Source: Petrolisthes cinctipes (lineage: Eukaryota; Arthropoda; Malacostraca; Decapoda; Porcellanidae). From it: a stretch of DNA of 64,000 bases. Position numbers and translations under genes: made by a program. The stretch covers positions 10,001 to 74,000 of the forward strand of contig JAWQEG010003807.1 of assembly GCA_033782935.1 (NCBI GenBank), read 5' to 3'. The notes beneath the pieces were generated by a model, which worked only from the letters and a program-made list of their open reading frames with translations, was not told the origin of the DNA and did not search any database. Shown in pieces: positions 50,481 to 62,884 of this stretch; position 1 is the stretch's first letter; every line of letters begins with the position of its first letter.

Positions 50481-52505
50481 TTGATTTAACCCCTTAACCG
50501 CGGGTGACCAGATAATTCACATCACCAACAAGTGTGGAGGATCACGGCTCACAAAATAATTCAACAGCGCAGTTTTTAAATTTGCGCGCCCACTAATATG
50601 ATTGTCTTAGCTGGCAACACTGATTGTGGGCTTGTAGGGAGTAGCCCAAGGCCACCCAGTAACTACCAGTGAGTGTTAAAACAGCAGTGAAGGTGGGAAG
50701 ATGTATTTCCAGAGCCTTAGTTTTTCCTGTAATTACTATACAGTATATGTATGGAAATATGACAGTGACATTATGTTTCATATTGTTGTGTTGAAAAATG
50801 TGATTTTGTCATGTTTTATAAAGAAGTCACAGTGTGAAAATGTACTTTGATATGAAAATAGAGTATAAAAGTGAATTTTGAGTTGTGGTCATTCTGAGTT
50901 GGCTACCCATCCTACAGATGTCCATTTAGTCTTCACAAGTACATCAAGAGACAGCTAAAGGTTTGTACTTCAATATCCTGTATCATTTATTTATGTGGCA
51001 TGAGTGGTTTACAAGCTATTAGCCTTCATATGTGTTGTTTACAACGTTGGCGCAAATGTGGGAAAAACGCCCTCAATACAGAGGTGTCAACACTTGGTAA
51101 TGGCCACGATTTAAGTGTTAATTTGGAGTGTATTCGTCTATCCATCTTTTCACTTACTTTGGTGGCTTTGACTGTCTGAGCATATGCTTGTGTGGGTGGC
51201 AATAATGGTCCTCTATTTGTCTTTTCCTCTTAAGAAGTATTGATTTACATTGTAAATTATTTCCTTCTCGTGGCTGTGTAGACGGGAGCAGCAACACGAG
51301 GGAAGAGATGTGTCCATTGTGGATGATGAACGAGGAATGAATGACATTTGTGGGGATGAACAAGTCTGTGGTGAGGTGAGTGACTCAGTGTTGTAGTGCT
51401 CAGTGTACAGTTGGCAAAGCAACAATGATGTGTTGCCAAAACTGATGAATAATAAAGTCAATAGTTGATTTCACAGCAAAAACTTTGTCAGTAATAAATG
51501 TAAATAGCTTTATTAAATAACTGAGTAAGTACAACATATTTAGTTAACACTTAACAACAGAAGAGAGGGCTATTTATAGTCTTCCTTAATGGTGGTCAGC
51601 AACAAAAGTGTCAAAGTGTCGGGACATTCCTTCCCTCTGGTGACCAAGGCAGGGCGGCCTTAAGGGAAGTAACCTTTTGGAGGACAATTTGGAGTCAAAG
51701 TAGGTCTCCAAACCATACTATAAAACACATCTCCTGTACAATTTCATATGTAGGGGTTCTGTTTTGTGGCCTAGTTTGGAGGAATTAATAGCCTCCCAAT
51801 TTCCCATAATAGGTTAATTGTTCCCCTTAACATACCATGTTGACTTTAGTACTACATAAGGAGGTAGGAATCATACACTATTACCATCATATACACCATA
51901 ATCTTTATCTCATCAGTATAAACACAAATTATAATCTTGTACAGTTGCTTCAAATTGTTCCCACACCATCCTGTTTTGTATTTTCTTATTTTAGGAGTCC
52001 TAGGAGTAGTGTACAGTTGAATTGTAAAGTCATGTTTGCTGCCACCAGAGGTCTGTGGTACAGTAATATTACATTGTAGTTTCCATTATCCTTTATGACT
52101 GTGGAGTAGAAACTTCTCTAGAGCTCCCACAAGAGACATGTTAATTTTGTGAAAAGTAAACAGAAACTTCACAAATAAATCATATGATTAAAATTACCTC
52201 TGGTGGCAATGGGTCAAGTTGTTGAAGGAATTGCATCAAAGTGAATCCCTTGACTCTCGGCTAGAAGTAATGAGTTTGGAGCATATCATATAATTATGTG
52301 TATTTGTGAGTGGGTCCAGGGTTCCTCTCCATGTTACCATCTAAAAGAGGAATCCAAGAAATGGCAGCCAGACTAATTTTGATAACATTAATTAAAGTAG
52401 AGTTGTGTGTGTTGTGGTGAGGGGTGTGTGTGAAGTACTGTACCAGGGAGACCAAAGCCATTCCCAGGAACCCTTCTAGTGTTGTGAGGACTGGTGTTTG
52501 TTATT
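50481..52505. other. Spacer with dispersed repeats, no gene recognised
   Basis: 50920-51000 matches, inverted, 32060-32160 in METTL3 intron 4. 51200-51365 matches 62290-62430 ('tgatttacattgtaaattat', 'gagatgtg(tcc/tgg)'). 51700-51835 is a decayed TTAA-ended element. 52220-52500 resembles the leader of the LINE at 41040-41240 ('gaccaaagccattcccagg'). Confidence 0.4.
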
Positions 52506-52510
52506 ACGTT

Positions 52511-52872
52511 ATTTATTGAAAGAATTACCGTTTTGTAGCAGTGTTGCCAGATCCGCCTAGGTCCCAGTATTTTGCCCCGGTCATTTCCTGTACTTTACTA
52601 TGGTTATTTCCCAGTAGTTTGCCCAGGTTAGGTCCCGGTAGTCTGATGCGGTCTAGGTTAGGTTAGGTCAGGTAAGGTCAGGCTAATTTCAAGATGCCCC
52701 ATTTGAATGTCTTGCGGTGGGGCATTTGCGGAGGAAATGCCATAGAAGAAAATAGTCTTAGAATGGTCTAAATAAGTGGGTAATGAAGGTAGAAAATAGT
52801 ATTAGATTGGTCTAAATAAGTGGGTAATGAAGGTAGAAAAAATGTACGCAATAACGGTAATTCTTTCATTAT
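52511..52872. mobile_element. Family J inverted-repeat element (full copy)
   Basis: Ends attgaaagaattaccgtttt and its complement; inside are 'agcagtgttgccagatccg', 'cccggtagtctgatgcggtc', a short TTAGG-like run, and 'gaatgccccattt'. Second full copy 58886-59219 in the other orientation; partial 27046-27380 and 59375-59640. Confidence 0.75.
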
Positions 52873-53089
52873 TTACCGTTATTACAATATGGTCCCCATG
52901 GAAGTTTCCTCTTGAGTTTGCAACCTCTTGGCAGTGCCTACCCTCCCCCCTCCCTCCTCTGAACATGCCATGAGGTATTAGTAATAAACAATATAGCCTT
53001 GGAGATTCATTTGGCAGTTTGCTTGTTAGTTTGCTGTTTTTATCATCTTTGTTAATTACTAAGAAAGATATAAAGGTAAGTGTTATTTA

Positions 53090-53313
53090 TGTACAGCCAC
53101 AATCAAATAACCACCGACACTTTCCTTCCATTGTAGTAAATATTTTGGTAATAAAGAACAATATGTGTGTGATTTTGCAACACCTCATACTAATAATAAT
53201 TGAGGGGGTTGAGTTGACGTAAGGTATTGTTGTACGATTATATTTTGATATGATACCGATATATTTGCACGATGGAAGGAAAGTGTCGGTGGATATTTGA
53301 TTGTGACTGTACA
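53090..53313. mobile_element. MITE family D (full copy)
   Basis: tgtacagccacaatcaaata ... ttgattgtgactgtaca; matches 3431-3648 closely. Confidence 0.85.
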
Positions 53314-53553
53314 CTTACAATCACTGAGGCAAAGTTGTAGGAAATGTACTGATGCTTTAGTGAGGCAAGGTAAAATATGTAATGTAAACTTTAATTATAT
53401 AATTCTTTTTATTCCTGATGTTTGACCCTTACTGAGTATATTATATTTACATTGGTTATCATCAAGAAATTATATTATACATAAAGACTTAAAAACACAG
53501 TTCCAGTTAAAGTGGCACTCAAATTAATATGGTTGTAACTTAGTATACTGAAT

Positions 53554-53769
53554 GAGCTGATTCCACAGTGGTATTGGTTAGTTAGCTTCCCAACCAACCA
53601 CACTTGTAAGGCTTCATTCACAAAATCTATCCAACAGTTAGATGATAATGATCACTGTATAGTTTACTCACCAAATTCATTAAATAATTCACCCAGAAGT
53701 CATTAACACGGCTAACATTCTTTCATTCGGGTGCTTACAAACCAATACCAACAACTGTAGAATCGACCC
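53554..53769. mobile_element. MITE family C
   Basis: gagctgattccacagtggta ... gtagaatcgaccca with the family core. Confidence 0.75.
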
Positions 53770-54380
53770 AATGTCTGTAAAACTCATGGAATTTTTATTG
53801 ACAAAAACAAAAACCCACTTTATGGTGTATATTGTCTGATGTTTATTTTACTGAAGATGTACAACTGGATACTAAAATATCTTGGGACAGTTTGAATTCT
53901 ATTGTAATTTGATTGTTGGTTGCCAATCGTGTTGTGACCCTGAGTTTGGGTTGCTTGTGATACTATAAGTAACTATATAGACATGACTGCATTGTGTCTG
54001 GTAATATTTATTTATAAAATTGTTTTTTATCATATTGAATTAACACTTTCAACCAATTGGTCACCTTTGCAGTTGGATGCTTGCATGAGGGACCCACTCT
54101 AGCTGAATATACTGCCTATGTTTTCTATAGAGTTCAAATATAGTAGTATTCTCTTTATATGTAAGCCTGTCAAAGTAAGGTATCTATTACTGTACGTACT
54201 ATATTTAAAGACGGTTTTCAGAATATATTTTTTATTTCTCCATTTTCTTGTATGGCCGGATACTAGTTTTTTTTTACATAATTGTATTGTAATTCTATTT
54301 TTAATTATATAGCTGCTCTCACTTTGAGGGTTTGGGTGCTGGTGTCCATCAACTGGAAGACACACAAATACTCTCCTTCT
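53770..54380. other. AT-rich spacer
   Basis: No gene or repeat recognised. Confidence 0.4.
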
Positions 54381-54384
54381 CATG

Positions 54385-54850
54385 GTGATGGTGGTAATGG
54401 TGATTGGTTGTGATTGTGTTGATGGTGGTGATGGTGATTGGTTGTGATTGTGTTGATGGTGGTGATGGTGATTGGTTGTGATTGTGTTGATGGTGGTATT
54501 GGTGATTGGTTGTGATTGTGTTGATGGTGGTGATGGTGGTAATGGTGATTGTGTTGATGGTGGTGATTGGTGTGGTGGTGATTGTGTTGGTGGTGATTGT
54601 ATGATGGTGATTGGTGTGGTGGTGATTGTAGAGTTGATGGTGGTAATGGTGATTGGTTGTGATTGTGTTGATGGTGGTGATTGTGTGATGGTGATTGGTG
54701 TTGATGGTGATTGAGGTGGTGGTGATTGTAGAGTTGATGGTGGTGGTGATTGTAGAGTTGATGGTGGTGGTGATTGTGTTGATGGTGATCGAGGTGATGG
54801 TGATGAAGTAAATATATGTATATATATATAGTGGTGATGGTGATGTAACT
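54385..54850 (+). repeat. GATGGTGGTGATGGTGATTGGTTGTGATTGTGTT minisatellite
   Basis: Imperfect units of 'gatggtggtgatggtgat' and 'tggttgtgattgtgtt' over about 460 bp. Confidence 0.9.
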
Positions 54851-54894
54851 ATATATGGTGGTGATGGTGATGTAAATATTGAATAGTGATGATG

Positions 54895-54897
54895 TCA

Positions 54898-54932
<35 letters not shown>

Positions 54933-55138
54933 ATGTAGATGGAGAGAGGGGGAATGTGTTTGTGTGTGTGTGTGTGTGTGTGATGTAGATGGAGAGAGAG
55001 GGGGAATGTGTGTGTGTGTGTGTGTGTGTGTGATGGAGAGAGTGTGTGAGTTTGTGTGTGTGTGAGAGAGAGGGAGGGAGAGAGAGGGGGAATGTGTGTG
55101 TGTGTGTGTGTGTGTGTGATGGAGAGAGTGTGTGAGTT

Positions 55139-55187
<49 letters not shown>

Positions 55188-55330
55188 GAATGTGTGTGTG
55201 TGTGTGTGAGGGAGGGAGAGAGAGGGGGAGTGTGTGTGTGTGTGATTGAGAGAGAGAGTGTGTGTGTGTGTGTGTGAAATGTAGATGGAGAGAGAGAGGG
55301 AGAGAGTGTGTGTGTGTGTGTGAGAGAGAG

Positions 55331-55382
<52 letters not shown>

Positions 55383-55432
55383 TGTGTGTGTGTGTGTGTG
55401 TGTGTGAAATGTAGATGGAGAGAGAGAGGGAG

Positions 55433-55472
<40 letters not shown>

Positions 55473-56347
55473 TGAGAGAGAGGGAGTGTGTGTGTGTGTG
55501 TGTGTGTGTTTAGTGGTACAGAAGAACACAGAAAAATAAAGAAAGAAGAACAGAGAACAACACAGAAGAACAAAAAAATAGAGAAAGAAGAACAGACTTC
55601 ACATATGCACACACACATATATACACACACTTCACATGTTATATACACACACACACACACATACACACACTTCTCCACACACACTTCACATATTATATAT
55701 ACACACACACACGCATACACACACACACACATACCTATCCACATACACACACACACACACACTTCTCCACACACACACACACACACACTTCTCCACACAC
55801 ACACACACACACACTTCTCCACACACACACACACTTCTCCACACACACATACACACACACACATACTTATCCACATACACACACACACATTTCTCCACAC
55901 ACACACACATACACACACACACTTCTCCACACACACACACTTCTCCACATACACACACACACGCATACACACACTTTACATATTATGCACACACACACAT
56001 GCACACACACACATACTTATCCATATACACACACACACTTCTCTGCACACACACACACACACACTTCTCCACATACACATACACACACACACACTCACAC
56101 ACACATACACACACACACACTTCTCAACACACACACACACACACACACATACACACACACTTCACATACACACACATACACACACTTCACATATACACAC
56201 ACACACACTTCTCCATATGCACCCACATACACACACATACACTTCTCCATATGCACCCACATACACACACATACACACACTTCTCCATATACACACAGAT
56301 ACACACATTTCACATACACATACTTACACACACACACACACACACAC
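54895..56347. repeat. 1.45-kb compound dinucleotide array with strand-switch: (TG)n/(GA)n then (CA)n
   Basis: 54895-55510 is TG and GA repeats with 'gatggagagag' linkers; 55510-55610 is an A/G-rich non-repeat hinge; 55610-56347 is CA repeats with 'cttctccacacacac' and 'catatacacacac' linkers. The two arms are complementary in their TG/CA part. Long frames on either strand here (up to 530 codons) are artefacts of the repeat. Confidence 0.95.
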
Positions 56348-56349
56348 GA

Positions 56350-57240
56350 GTAGTAACAAATCCTTCATATTAATAAAATAATTCTATTGTAACTGATATT
56401 TGTATCTATATTATAGTTAGATATAAAAAAGATGTTAATTATTGTGTTTTGGAATGAAAATACAGGATATTTCCCAGTATTTACAAAATGCTCAACAATT
56501 TTTTTAAGGAAATTTCCAATATTCAAGGTATTTTAATTAAATACTTGGTAATTAAGTTAAAGTTACTTAAAGAAAACCCCAGGATCTAGAGAATTTTTTG
56601 GATGATTCGGTTCCTTTTGTTAATTTTGGCTCTGTGCACCAAAAAATAAATACAAATTTTCTTAGTTATTTTTGTAATATTGTAATAAATTATGAAAGCT
56701 AAAAATATATGAATGATTATGTATTGTTTTTGCTGTGAAATATGACAGTAAATTACATTATTAATTAAATAGAGCCGATACGAATGTGTATATAAAATTA
56801 TAACAGTGTTGCAACATCCGCGGTTTTAAAGCCCAATTTAGCTACTTTAAAAAAAAGTGACCTGAAGTGGGTTGGCGGCCATGATAGCTTGCCCTTCCCC
56901 TCATTATAATAATTGAAATAATTGAAGACATTATCTCAGCCTTGTTAATTGATTTAACAAAACCTGGATAATTAGATAACAAGATACAATAGTTTAAGGG
57001 TCGTGGGGTTAAAACTGTCTACAAATGATGACTTATTTATATATGATTTACATCTCTTAGTAATAATATCACGAATTAAAGTAATAATATCACGAATTCA
57101 AGACCGATTTCCATAACAGCATAAGTCAGAAATTGCTGTTAATTATTTTATAAATATAATAAACTTACTCAACTGTCATCAAAGTAATAAAAGAAACAAA
57201 TACAAATATATTTTTTATCCTCAGAGATCAGCAGAAGATT
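56350..57240. other. AT-rich spacer
   Basis: Nothing recognised apart from 'gtgttgcaacatccgcggtt' (56814), similar in wording to the end of family J. Confidence 0.4.
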
Positions 57241-57244
57241 TCTT

Positions 57245-57490
57245 TGGGTATAGTTTACTCACCAAGATTCATTAAATAATTCACCCATAAGTAATTTACA
57301 CGGCTAACATTCTTTCGTTTGCGAGCTTACAAACCAAATTAATCAATTAAATAATTCACTCAGAAGTCATTTACACGGATAACATTCTCTCGTTTGTATG
57401 CTTACAAACCAAATTCATTAAATAATTCACCCATAAGTCATTTACACGGCTAACATTCTTTCGTTTGCATGCTTACAAACCAATACCAAC
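57245..57490. mobile_element. MITE family C, tandem partial copies
   Basis: The right half of the family ('ttcattaaataattcaccca', 'gtcatttacacggctaacat') is repeated three times in a row. Confidence 0.7.
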
Positions 57491-57573
57491 CTCTGTGGGT
57501 GTGTAACCTTTTCAACGGCACATTTCTTAATTATTTTTTATCCTTTGTTTGCTGTAGTTCCATGACTCTTCCT

Positions 57574-57757
57574 TTAAGGGGGTGCGGGAGTAGGGGACAG
57601 GTTAGGGGGGTGCGGGAGTAGGGGGACAGGCTTGGGGGGGTGCGGGAATAGGGGACAGGCTTAATTTATTAATAATTTCTACCCACCCCAAGCCTGCCAG
57701 TCCCCCTAGTCCCGCACCCCCCAAGCCTGCTGTCCCCTACTTCCGCACCCCCTTTAA
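57574..57757. mobile_element. GC-rich hairpin MITE with TTAA flanks (family F)
   Basis: ttaagggggtgcgggagtag ... ccgcaccccctttaa; the hinge contains 'ttaatttattaataatttct'. A half copy follows at 57853-57961. Confidence 0.85.
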
Positions 57758-58149
57758 TTTTCTCCTTTTTTTTATCTTAAATTTACATAAGTTATATATC
57801 ACTAATTTTTATTCTATTTATTGACAGTATGATATAATTGGGCGGTATTGAGAGCACCCCTAACCCCCCCCCACCCACAAGCCTGTTCCCCTACTCCCGA
57901 ACCCCCCTAACCCCCCCTAGGCCTGTCTCCCTACTCCCGCACCCCCCTAGCCCCCCAAGCCGATTATAATTTGGGCTGTATTGGGCTGGCTATATTTTGG
58001 GCTACTTCCGTTACAGCTCACCTCGACTTGGCTATAATAAACATACTATTGGCAACGCTGATAACTATATTATCTGGCAACACTGACGACGACAAAGCCA
58101 TCTGGCAACACTGACGACAAAAGTAGGAGAGAGAAAAAAAAACAACAGG

Positions 58150-58300
58150 TAAACAACACATGCTGGTCCATATTCAAGAACGTTCGTAGTGCATACGATG
58201 GGCATGGTACCGACCGATACGATGACAAAACCACCACAGAGCCGTCGTCGTACAGTACCACACCATCGTATACACCATGGATGTTCTTGAATACGGCTTA
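58150..58300. mobile_element. Short inverted-repeat element with ATTCAAGAAC arms
   Basis: Left 'ccatattcaagaacgttcgt' and 'atacgatgggcatggtac' pair with right 'gtaccacaccatcgtatac' and 'gatgttcttgaatacgg'. About 140 bp, no coding capacity. Confidence 0.6.
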
Positions 58301-58519
58301 TTTAAGATATATATTTTTTTCTTTCTTCACTCTATATCCTTCGTCGCCATTATTATTATTTTTCTCTATCGTTATTTATTTTTGGTATTTATCTAGTTAG
58401 AGGTGTATATGGTACCGTGGTTCGATTCCACAGTGGTTGGTATTGGTTTGTAAGCATGCAAACTAAAGAATGTTATATAGCCGTGTTAATGACCGATAAA
58501 TATTGAAAGAATTAAGAAT

Positions 58520-58740
58520 TATAGTAAATATCTTGGTAATAAAGAACAACACGTGTATGATTTTGCACCACCTCAATAATAATAATAATAATAATAATAA
58601 TATCCACCTACACTTTCCTTCCATCGTAGTAAATATCTTGGTAATAAAAAACAACACGTGTATGATTTTGCACCACCTCATAATAATAATAATAATAATA
58701 ATAATAATAGTAATTGTGGGGGTTGAATTGGTATTAGTAC
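58520..58740. mobile_element. MITE family D fragments with (AAT)n
   Basis: 'gtaaatatcttggtaataaa' and 'gtatgattttgca' occur twice (58527, 58626), each followed by an ATA/AAT run. Confidence 0.7.
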
Positions 58741-58885
58741 AGAAGTGGACCTTACTGCATAATAGATATTTTACTGTCATTACCCACTATTTTGGACCAT
58801 TCTAAGACACTTTTCTTCTATGGTTTTTCTTCCTCAAATGCCCCGTTTTCGAGATATTCCCCATTCCCAATACCCATAGAAACAT

Positions 58886-59219
58886 GGGTAAATATTGAAT
58901 GAATTACCGTTATTGGGTACGGTTTTTCTACCTTCATTACCTACTTATTTAGACCATTCTAAGACTATTTTCTCCGCAAATGCCCCATTTACAAGATAGG
59001 GCATATTCAAATGGGGCATTTTGAAATTAGCCTGACCTAACCTAACCTAGACCGCATCAGACTACCGGGACCTAACCTGGGCAGACTACCGGGACCTAAC
59101 CTGGGCAAACTACCAGGAAAAACCGTGGTAAAGTACAGAAAATGACCGGTGCAAAATACTGGGACCTAGCAGGATCTGGCAACACTGCTACAAAACGGTA
59201 ATTCTTTCAATAAATACCG
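58886..59219. mobile_element. Family J inverted-repeat element (full copy)
   Basis: ggtaaatattgaatgaatta ... aaaacggtaattctttcaat; carries 'gggacctaacctgggcagac' twice. Confidence 0.75.
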
Positions 59220-59374
59220 AAACATGGGGGGCCCGATGGGAATCGGGGGTTGACGGGTGGGGGAAACACGCATTTTACTATTGTTCTGCCTTTATAATAC
59301 ACTTCCTACCTTAATTTACGTTGTATACTATATATTATTCACCAATTTATTTCATTTCATTACAATCTGCAGCA

Positions 59375-59862
59375 GTGTTGCCAGATCCGGCTGGGTCCTA
59401 GTATTTTACCCCTGTCATTTATTGTACTTTATTACGATTATTTCCCGGTAGTTTGCCCAGGTTAGGTCCCGGTAGTCTGATGCGGTCTAGGTTAGGTCAG
59501 GTAAGGTCAGGCTAATTTCAAAATGCCCCATTTGAATATGCCCTATCTTGGAAACGGGGCATTTGAGGAAGAAAAGTGTCTTAGAATGGTCCAAAATAGT
59601 GGGTAATGACAGTAAAATATCTATTATACAGTAAGGTCCACTTCTGTACCTTTACCGTTGAATTGACTTTAGGTGTTATTTTCAAGATTATAGTTGGATA
59701 TGATATATACTGATTTACGTGTATGATTTTGCAGCACCTCAATAATAATAATAATTGAGGGGGTTGAGTTCACTTTAGGTGTTATTTTCAAGATTATAGT
59801 TTGATATGATAGTGATTTATTTGCATGATGGAAAGGAAGGTGTTGGTGGATATTACATTGTG
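59375..59862. mobile_element. Partial copies of families J and D
   Basis: 59375-59640 is the J interior in reverse; 59690-59862 is the D right half ('gatggaaaggaaggtgttgg'). Confidence 0.6.
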
Positions 59863-59864
59863 TG

Positions 59865-60110
59865 TGTGTGTGTTAGGGAGAGAGAATGTGTGTGGTTGTG
59901 TGTTTGGAGGCTTCTGATTCCTCCTGACCATGCCATGAAACAAACTCCTTCCATATAGGTGTGTGTGTGTGTTAGGGAGAGAGAATGTGTGTGTGTGTGT
60001 GTGTTTGGACGCTTCTGATTCCTCCTGACCATGCCATGAAACAAACTCCTTCCATATAGGTGTGTGTGTGTGTGTGTGTGTTAGGGAGAGAGAATGTGTG
60101 TGTGTGTGTG
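59865..60110. repeat. Three tandem copies of a family A segment with (TG)n
   Basis: The block 'ggcttctgattcctcctgac' to 'ccttccatataggtgtgtgt' plus 'gttagggagagagaatgtgt' repeats at about 59905, 60010 and 60065, and again at 60548. Confidence 0.8.
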
Positions 60111-60149
60111 TGTGTTCTTACCCATTTGTATCTTTACAGGATTGAGTCA

Positions 60150-60545
60150 AGCTCGTAATGTCCCGTATTTTAAATCACAATTATCATATTTTTCTTTAAA
60201 GTTATGTATGTTTTTGACACACACCACTTCTGGTAATTTGTTCTATTCGTCTATTACTCTATTTGGAAAACTATATTTCTGTACATCTTTATCTCCTCTT
60301 CTTTTAATTAATTTTTTATTGTAGGTATTCCTTGTTGACACAAGTTATCTATATCTATCTTTTCTTTTTCTGTGACACATTTGTAAACCATAATCATATC
60401 TCCTCTCTTTCGTCTTTCTTCCAGTTTAGGTAATTTTAGTTTCTTTAGTCTTTCTTCATAGCTTAGTTCTCTTAGACTTGGAAGCCATCTTGTTGCTGCT
60501 CTTTGTACTTTTTCTAATTTAGTGATATGTTTCTTTAAATATGTG
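60150..60545 (-). pseudogene. LINE fragment, end of ORF2 (CR1/L2-like)
   Basis: Minus-strand words LEKVQRAATRWLPSLREL, SYEERLKKLKLPKLEERR, KRGDMIMVYKCVTEKEKID form the well-known segment after the reverse transcriptase in CR1/L2-type elements. It lies inside the tandem family A block. Confidence 0.75.
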
Positions 60546-60594
60546 TGTGTGTATGTTAGGGAGAGAGAATGTGTGTGTGTGTGTGTGTGTGTTT

Positions 60595-60969
60595 GGAGGC
60601 TTCTGATTCCTCCACACCATGCCATGAAACAAGCTCCTTCTATATAGGTGGAGTTTCATGGCAATATTTGAAGGACTCATTTACCTTCAATTATCTGACT
60701 ACATCACAGGTTCCCTTAAGGAGGTAATTCACTTTTATTACATTAAATATTACATTACTTAACATTAAATATTACATTAAATATTATTGTAGTAGGTTAT
60801 ATCTTATTTATTCTTTTTTGTTACATTGGAGTGCCTTGATTCCTCCAAAGTATGCCAGGAAACAGGACCAGAAGACCAAAAATAATGGTGTCCTGTTGTT
60901 TCTTGGAAAAATAGTTTGGAGGAATCAGTTGCTCCAGATTTACCAAAAACACATAATAATTTCCCCCTT
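60595..60969 (+). mobile_element. Families A then B sharing a TTAA
   Basis: The A right half ends ttcccttaa at 60719 and B begins there (ttaaggaggtaattcacttt). B is disrupted by an insert of 'acattaaatattacattaaa' type repeats (60740-60810) and its right TTAA is lost. Confidence 0.65.
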
Positions 60970-61195
60970 GACTGTCCCACTTGTCAATGACTTTCCTTCT
61001 TCCTCGGGTGCCATATGACCTTGGCTGTTATGTTGCCTAATATCAATCAATATTTACAGGTCACACCACCAAGATGGAGGACTTACGGTATAAATATATA
61101 CAAGAGATCTACTGTAAGAAACACGACAGTAATTCATACACACACTGTTGTGGTTTTCAAGGATTTACAACATATAGAAAATGTCACACTTTATA

Positions 61196-61580
61196 ATTGT
61201 AATACAATATTATTATTATTGTCAGGTTTGTTATTTTGAAATGTCAGTATATACAGTAATTGTAATACAACATTATTATTATTATTAGGTTTGTTATTTT
61301 AAAATGTCAGAATATACAGTAGTTGTAATACAACATTATTATTATTATTAGTTTTGTTATTTTGAAATGTCAGTTTGTACAGTAATTGTAATACAACATT
61401 ATTATTATTATTAGGTTTGTTATTTTGAAATGTCAGTTAGTACAGTAATTGTAATACAACATTATTATTATTATTAGGTTTGTTATTTTGAAATGTCAGT
61501 TAGTACAGTAATTGTAATACAACATTATTATTATTATTAGGTTTGTTATTTTGAAATGTCAGTTTGTACAGTAATTGTTG
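61196..61580 (+). repeat. About 62-bp tandem repeat, six copies
   Basis: Unit 'gtaattgtaatacaacatta' plus '(tta)n' plus 'ggtttgttattttgaaatgtcagt'. It ends where the next LINE tail begins. Confidence 0.9.
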
Positions 61581-61935
61581 TTGTTGTTGAAGTTCGTCAA
61601 GGTGTCTGGCCCAGCAGCCCCGAGCTCCTGAGGAAGGTCATGGCCTGAACCGGGCTTTCCCACAATGCCCTCAGAGAGTGTATGTTGTGTTGTTGGCGAG
61701 TGTGGTTGTGTGCGTTGCAGTCTTCAATAATGTGTTTAATAGAATGAGGTGTTGTGTTACATCCTGGACAGGTATCTACAATGGTTCCATCCAGCCTCTT
61801 CTTATATGTCTCCCAAGGAAGGAAGCTATGGGGGCCAAACCATCACAACATCCCCCCGCCCTATTTTGGGGCACGAGAACCTGGGAACGGCTTCGGTCAC
61901 CCAGGCAATACCATCCTGACATAGTTTGGAAGAGT
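61567..61935 (-). pseudogene. Second copy of the intron 8 LINE, 3' and 5' pieces joined
   Basis: 61567-61800 matches the 3' end at 37541-37770 including the (CAA)n tail; 61806-61930 matches the leader at 41110-41220 ('caaggaaggaagctatgggg'). The body between is missing. Confidence 0.75.
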
Positions 61936-62137
61936 GTGTGGTGAGTGGGTAGTGGGTGTGTAGTAGATGGGTGGTGAGTGGGTAGTGGATGAGTGGTGAG
62001 TGTAGTGGGTGTGTAGTGAGTGGGTAGTGGATGGGTGGGTAGTGTAGTGAGTGGGTAGTCCTTCAATTTACCACCAAGAGAATCTCATCTTAGTCTATAT
62101 AATTATAATTGGACTCTGTATATTATTTACCACAACA

Positions 62138-62749
62138 CTATAGTCAAACCAGAATATACTGAGCCTTCGGGTAGGGTCGAGGATTAAGAGCGGCGTTGCC
62201 AAATCATCACCAAAACATACCCACATGGTATTCAACATTCTCTGTGATAAATTTAATGGGGTTGCCTTCGCTGTACCAGCAACTGACTGAGAGGGATCTA
62301 ATAGGGGTCCTCTATTGGCCTTCTCATGGAGGAAATATCTATTTACATTATAAATAATTTCCTTGGCTTAGCTGTGGAGAACACCGACGCACTTGGGAGA
62401 TGTGTGGTCCATAGTGGTTGGTGTGAGAATGACCAGGTGACTGATATGTATGAGTACACACCTCCTTCACCCACCATTAACACTTTGTCACAGGAAATGT
62501 GGCAACATGTACACAATAGCATGTCACATGTTGTATAGAGTTGTTATAAATATACTTATAATGAACCTAACTCATCATTATAAATACTTCTTTTTAACAT
62601 TGTATTATATATTGAATACTTACAGCTACTACAAATTGGCTTATGCATTAAAATTTTAACGATATGGGTTTGTTTTGGTGATGATTTGGCAATGCCGCTC
62701 TTAATCCGGACCCCACCCTAGGGCTCAGTATATTCTGGTTTGACTATAG
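62138..62749. mobile_element. 612-bp element with about 85-bp inverted termini
   Basis: Left 'ctatagtcaaaccagaatat' to 'gttgccaaatcatcaccaaa' and right its complement, about 90% alike. TA at both ends. The core (62290-62430) is shared with 51200-51365. No coding capacity. Confidence 0.85.
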
Positions 62750-62884
62750 TAATATTGATGTGATTGGTTTGTTTCCTGACATAGTTTGGAGGAGTGGGTA
62801 GTGTATGGGTAGTGTAGTGAGTAGTGGGTAGTGAGTGGGTGGTGAGTGGGTAGTCCTCCAATTTCCCACCAAGAGAATATCATC

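Noticed and set aside
54380..56381. Long open frames (up to 530 and 297 codons) of His/Thr or Cys/Val repeats
   Set aside because: They are translations of TG/CA/GA microsatellites, open in several frames on both strands, with no domain and no splice context.
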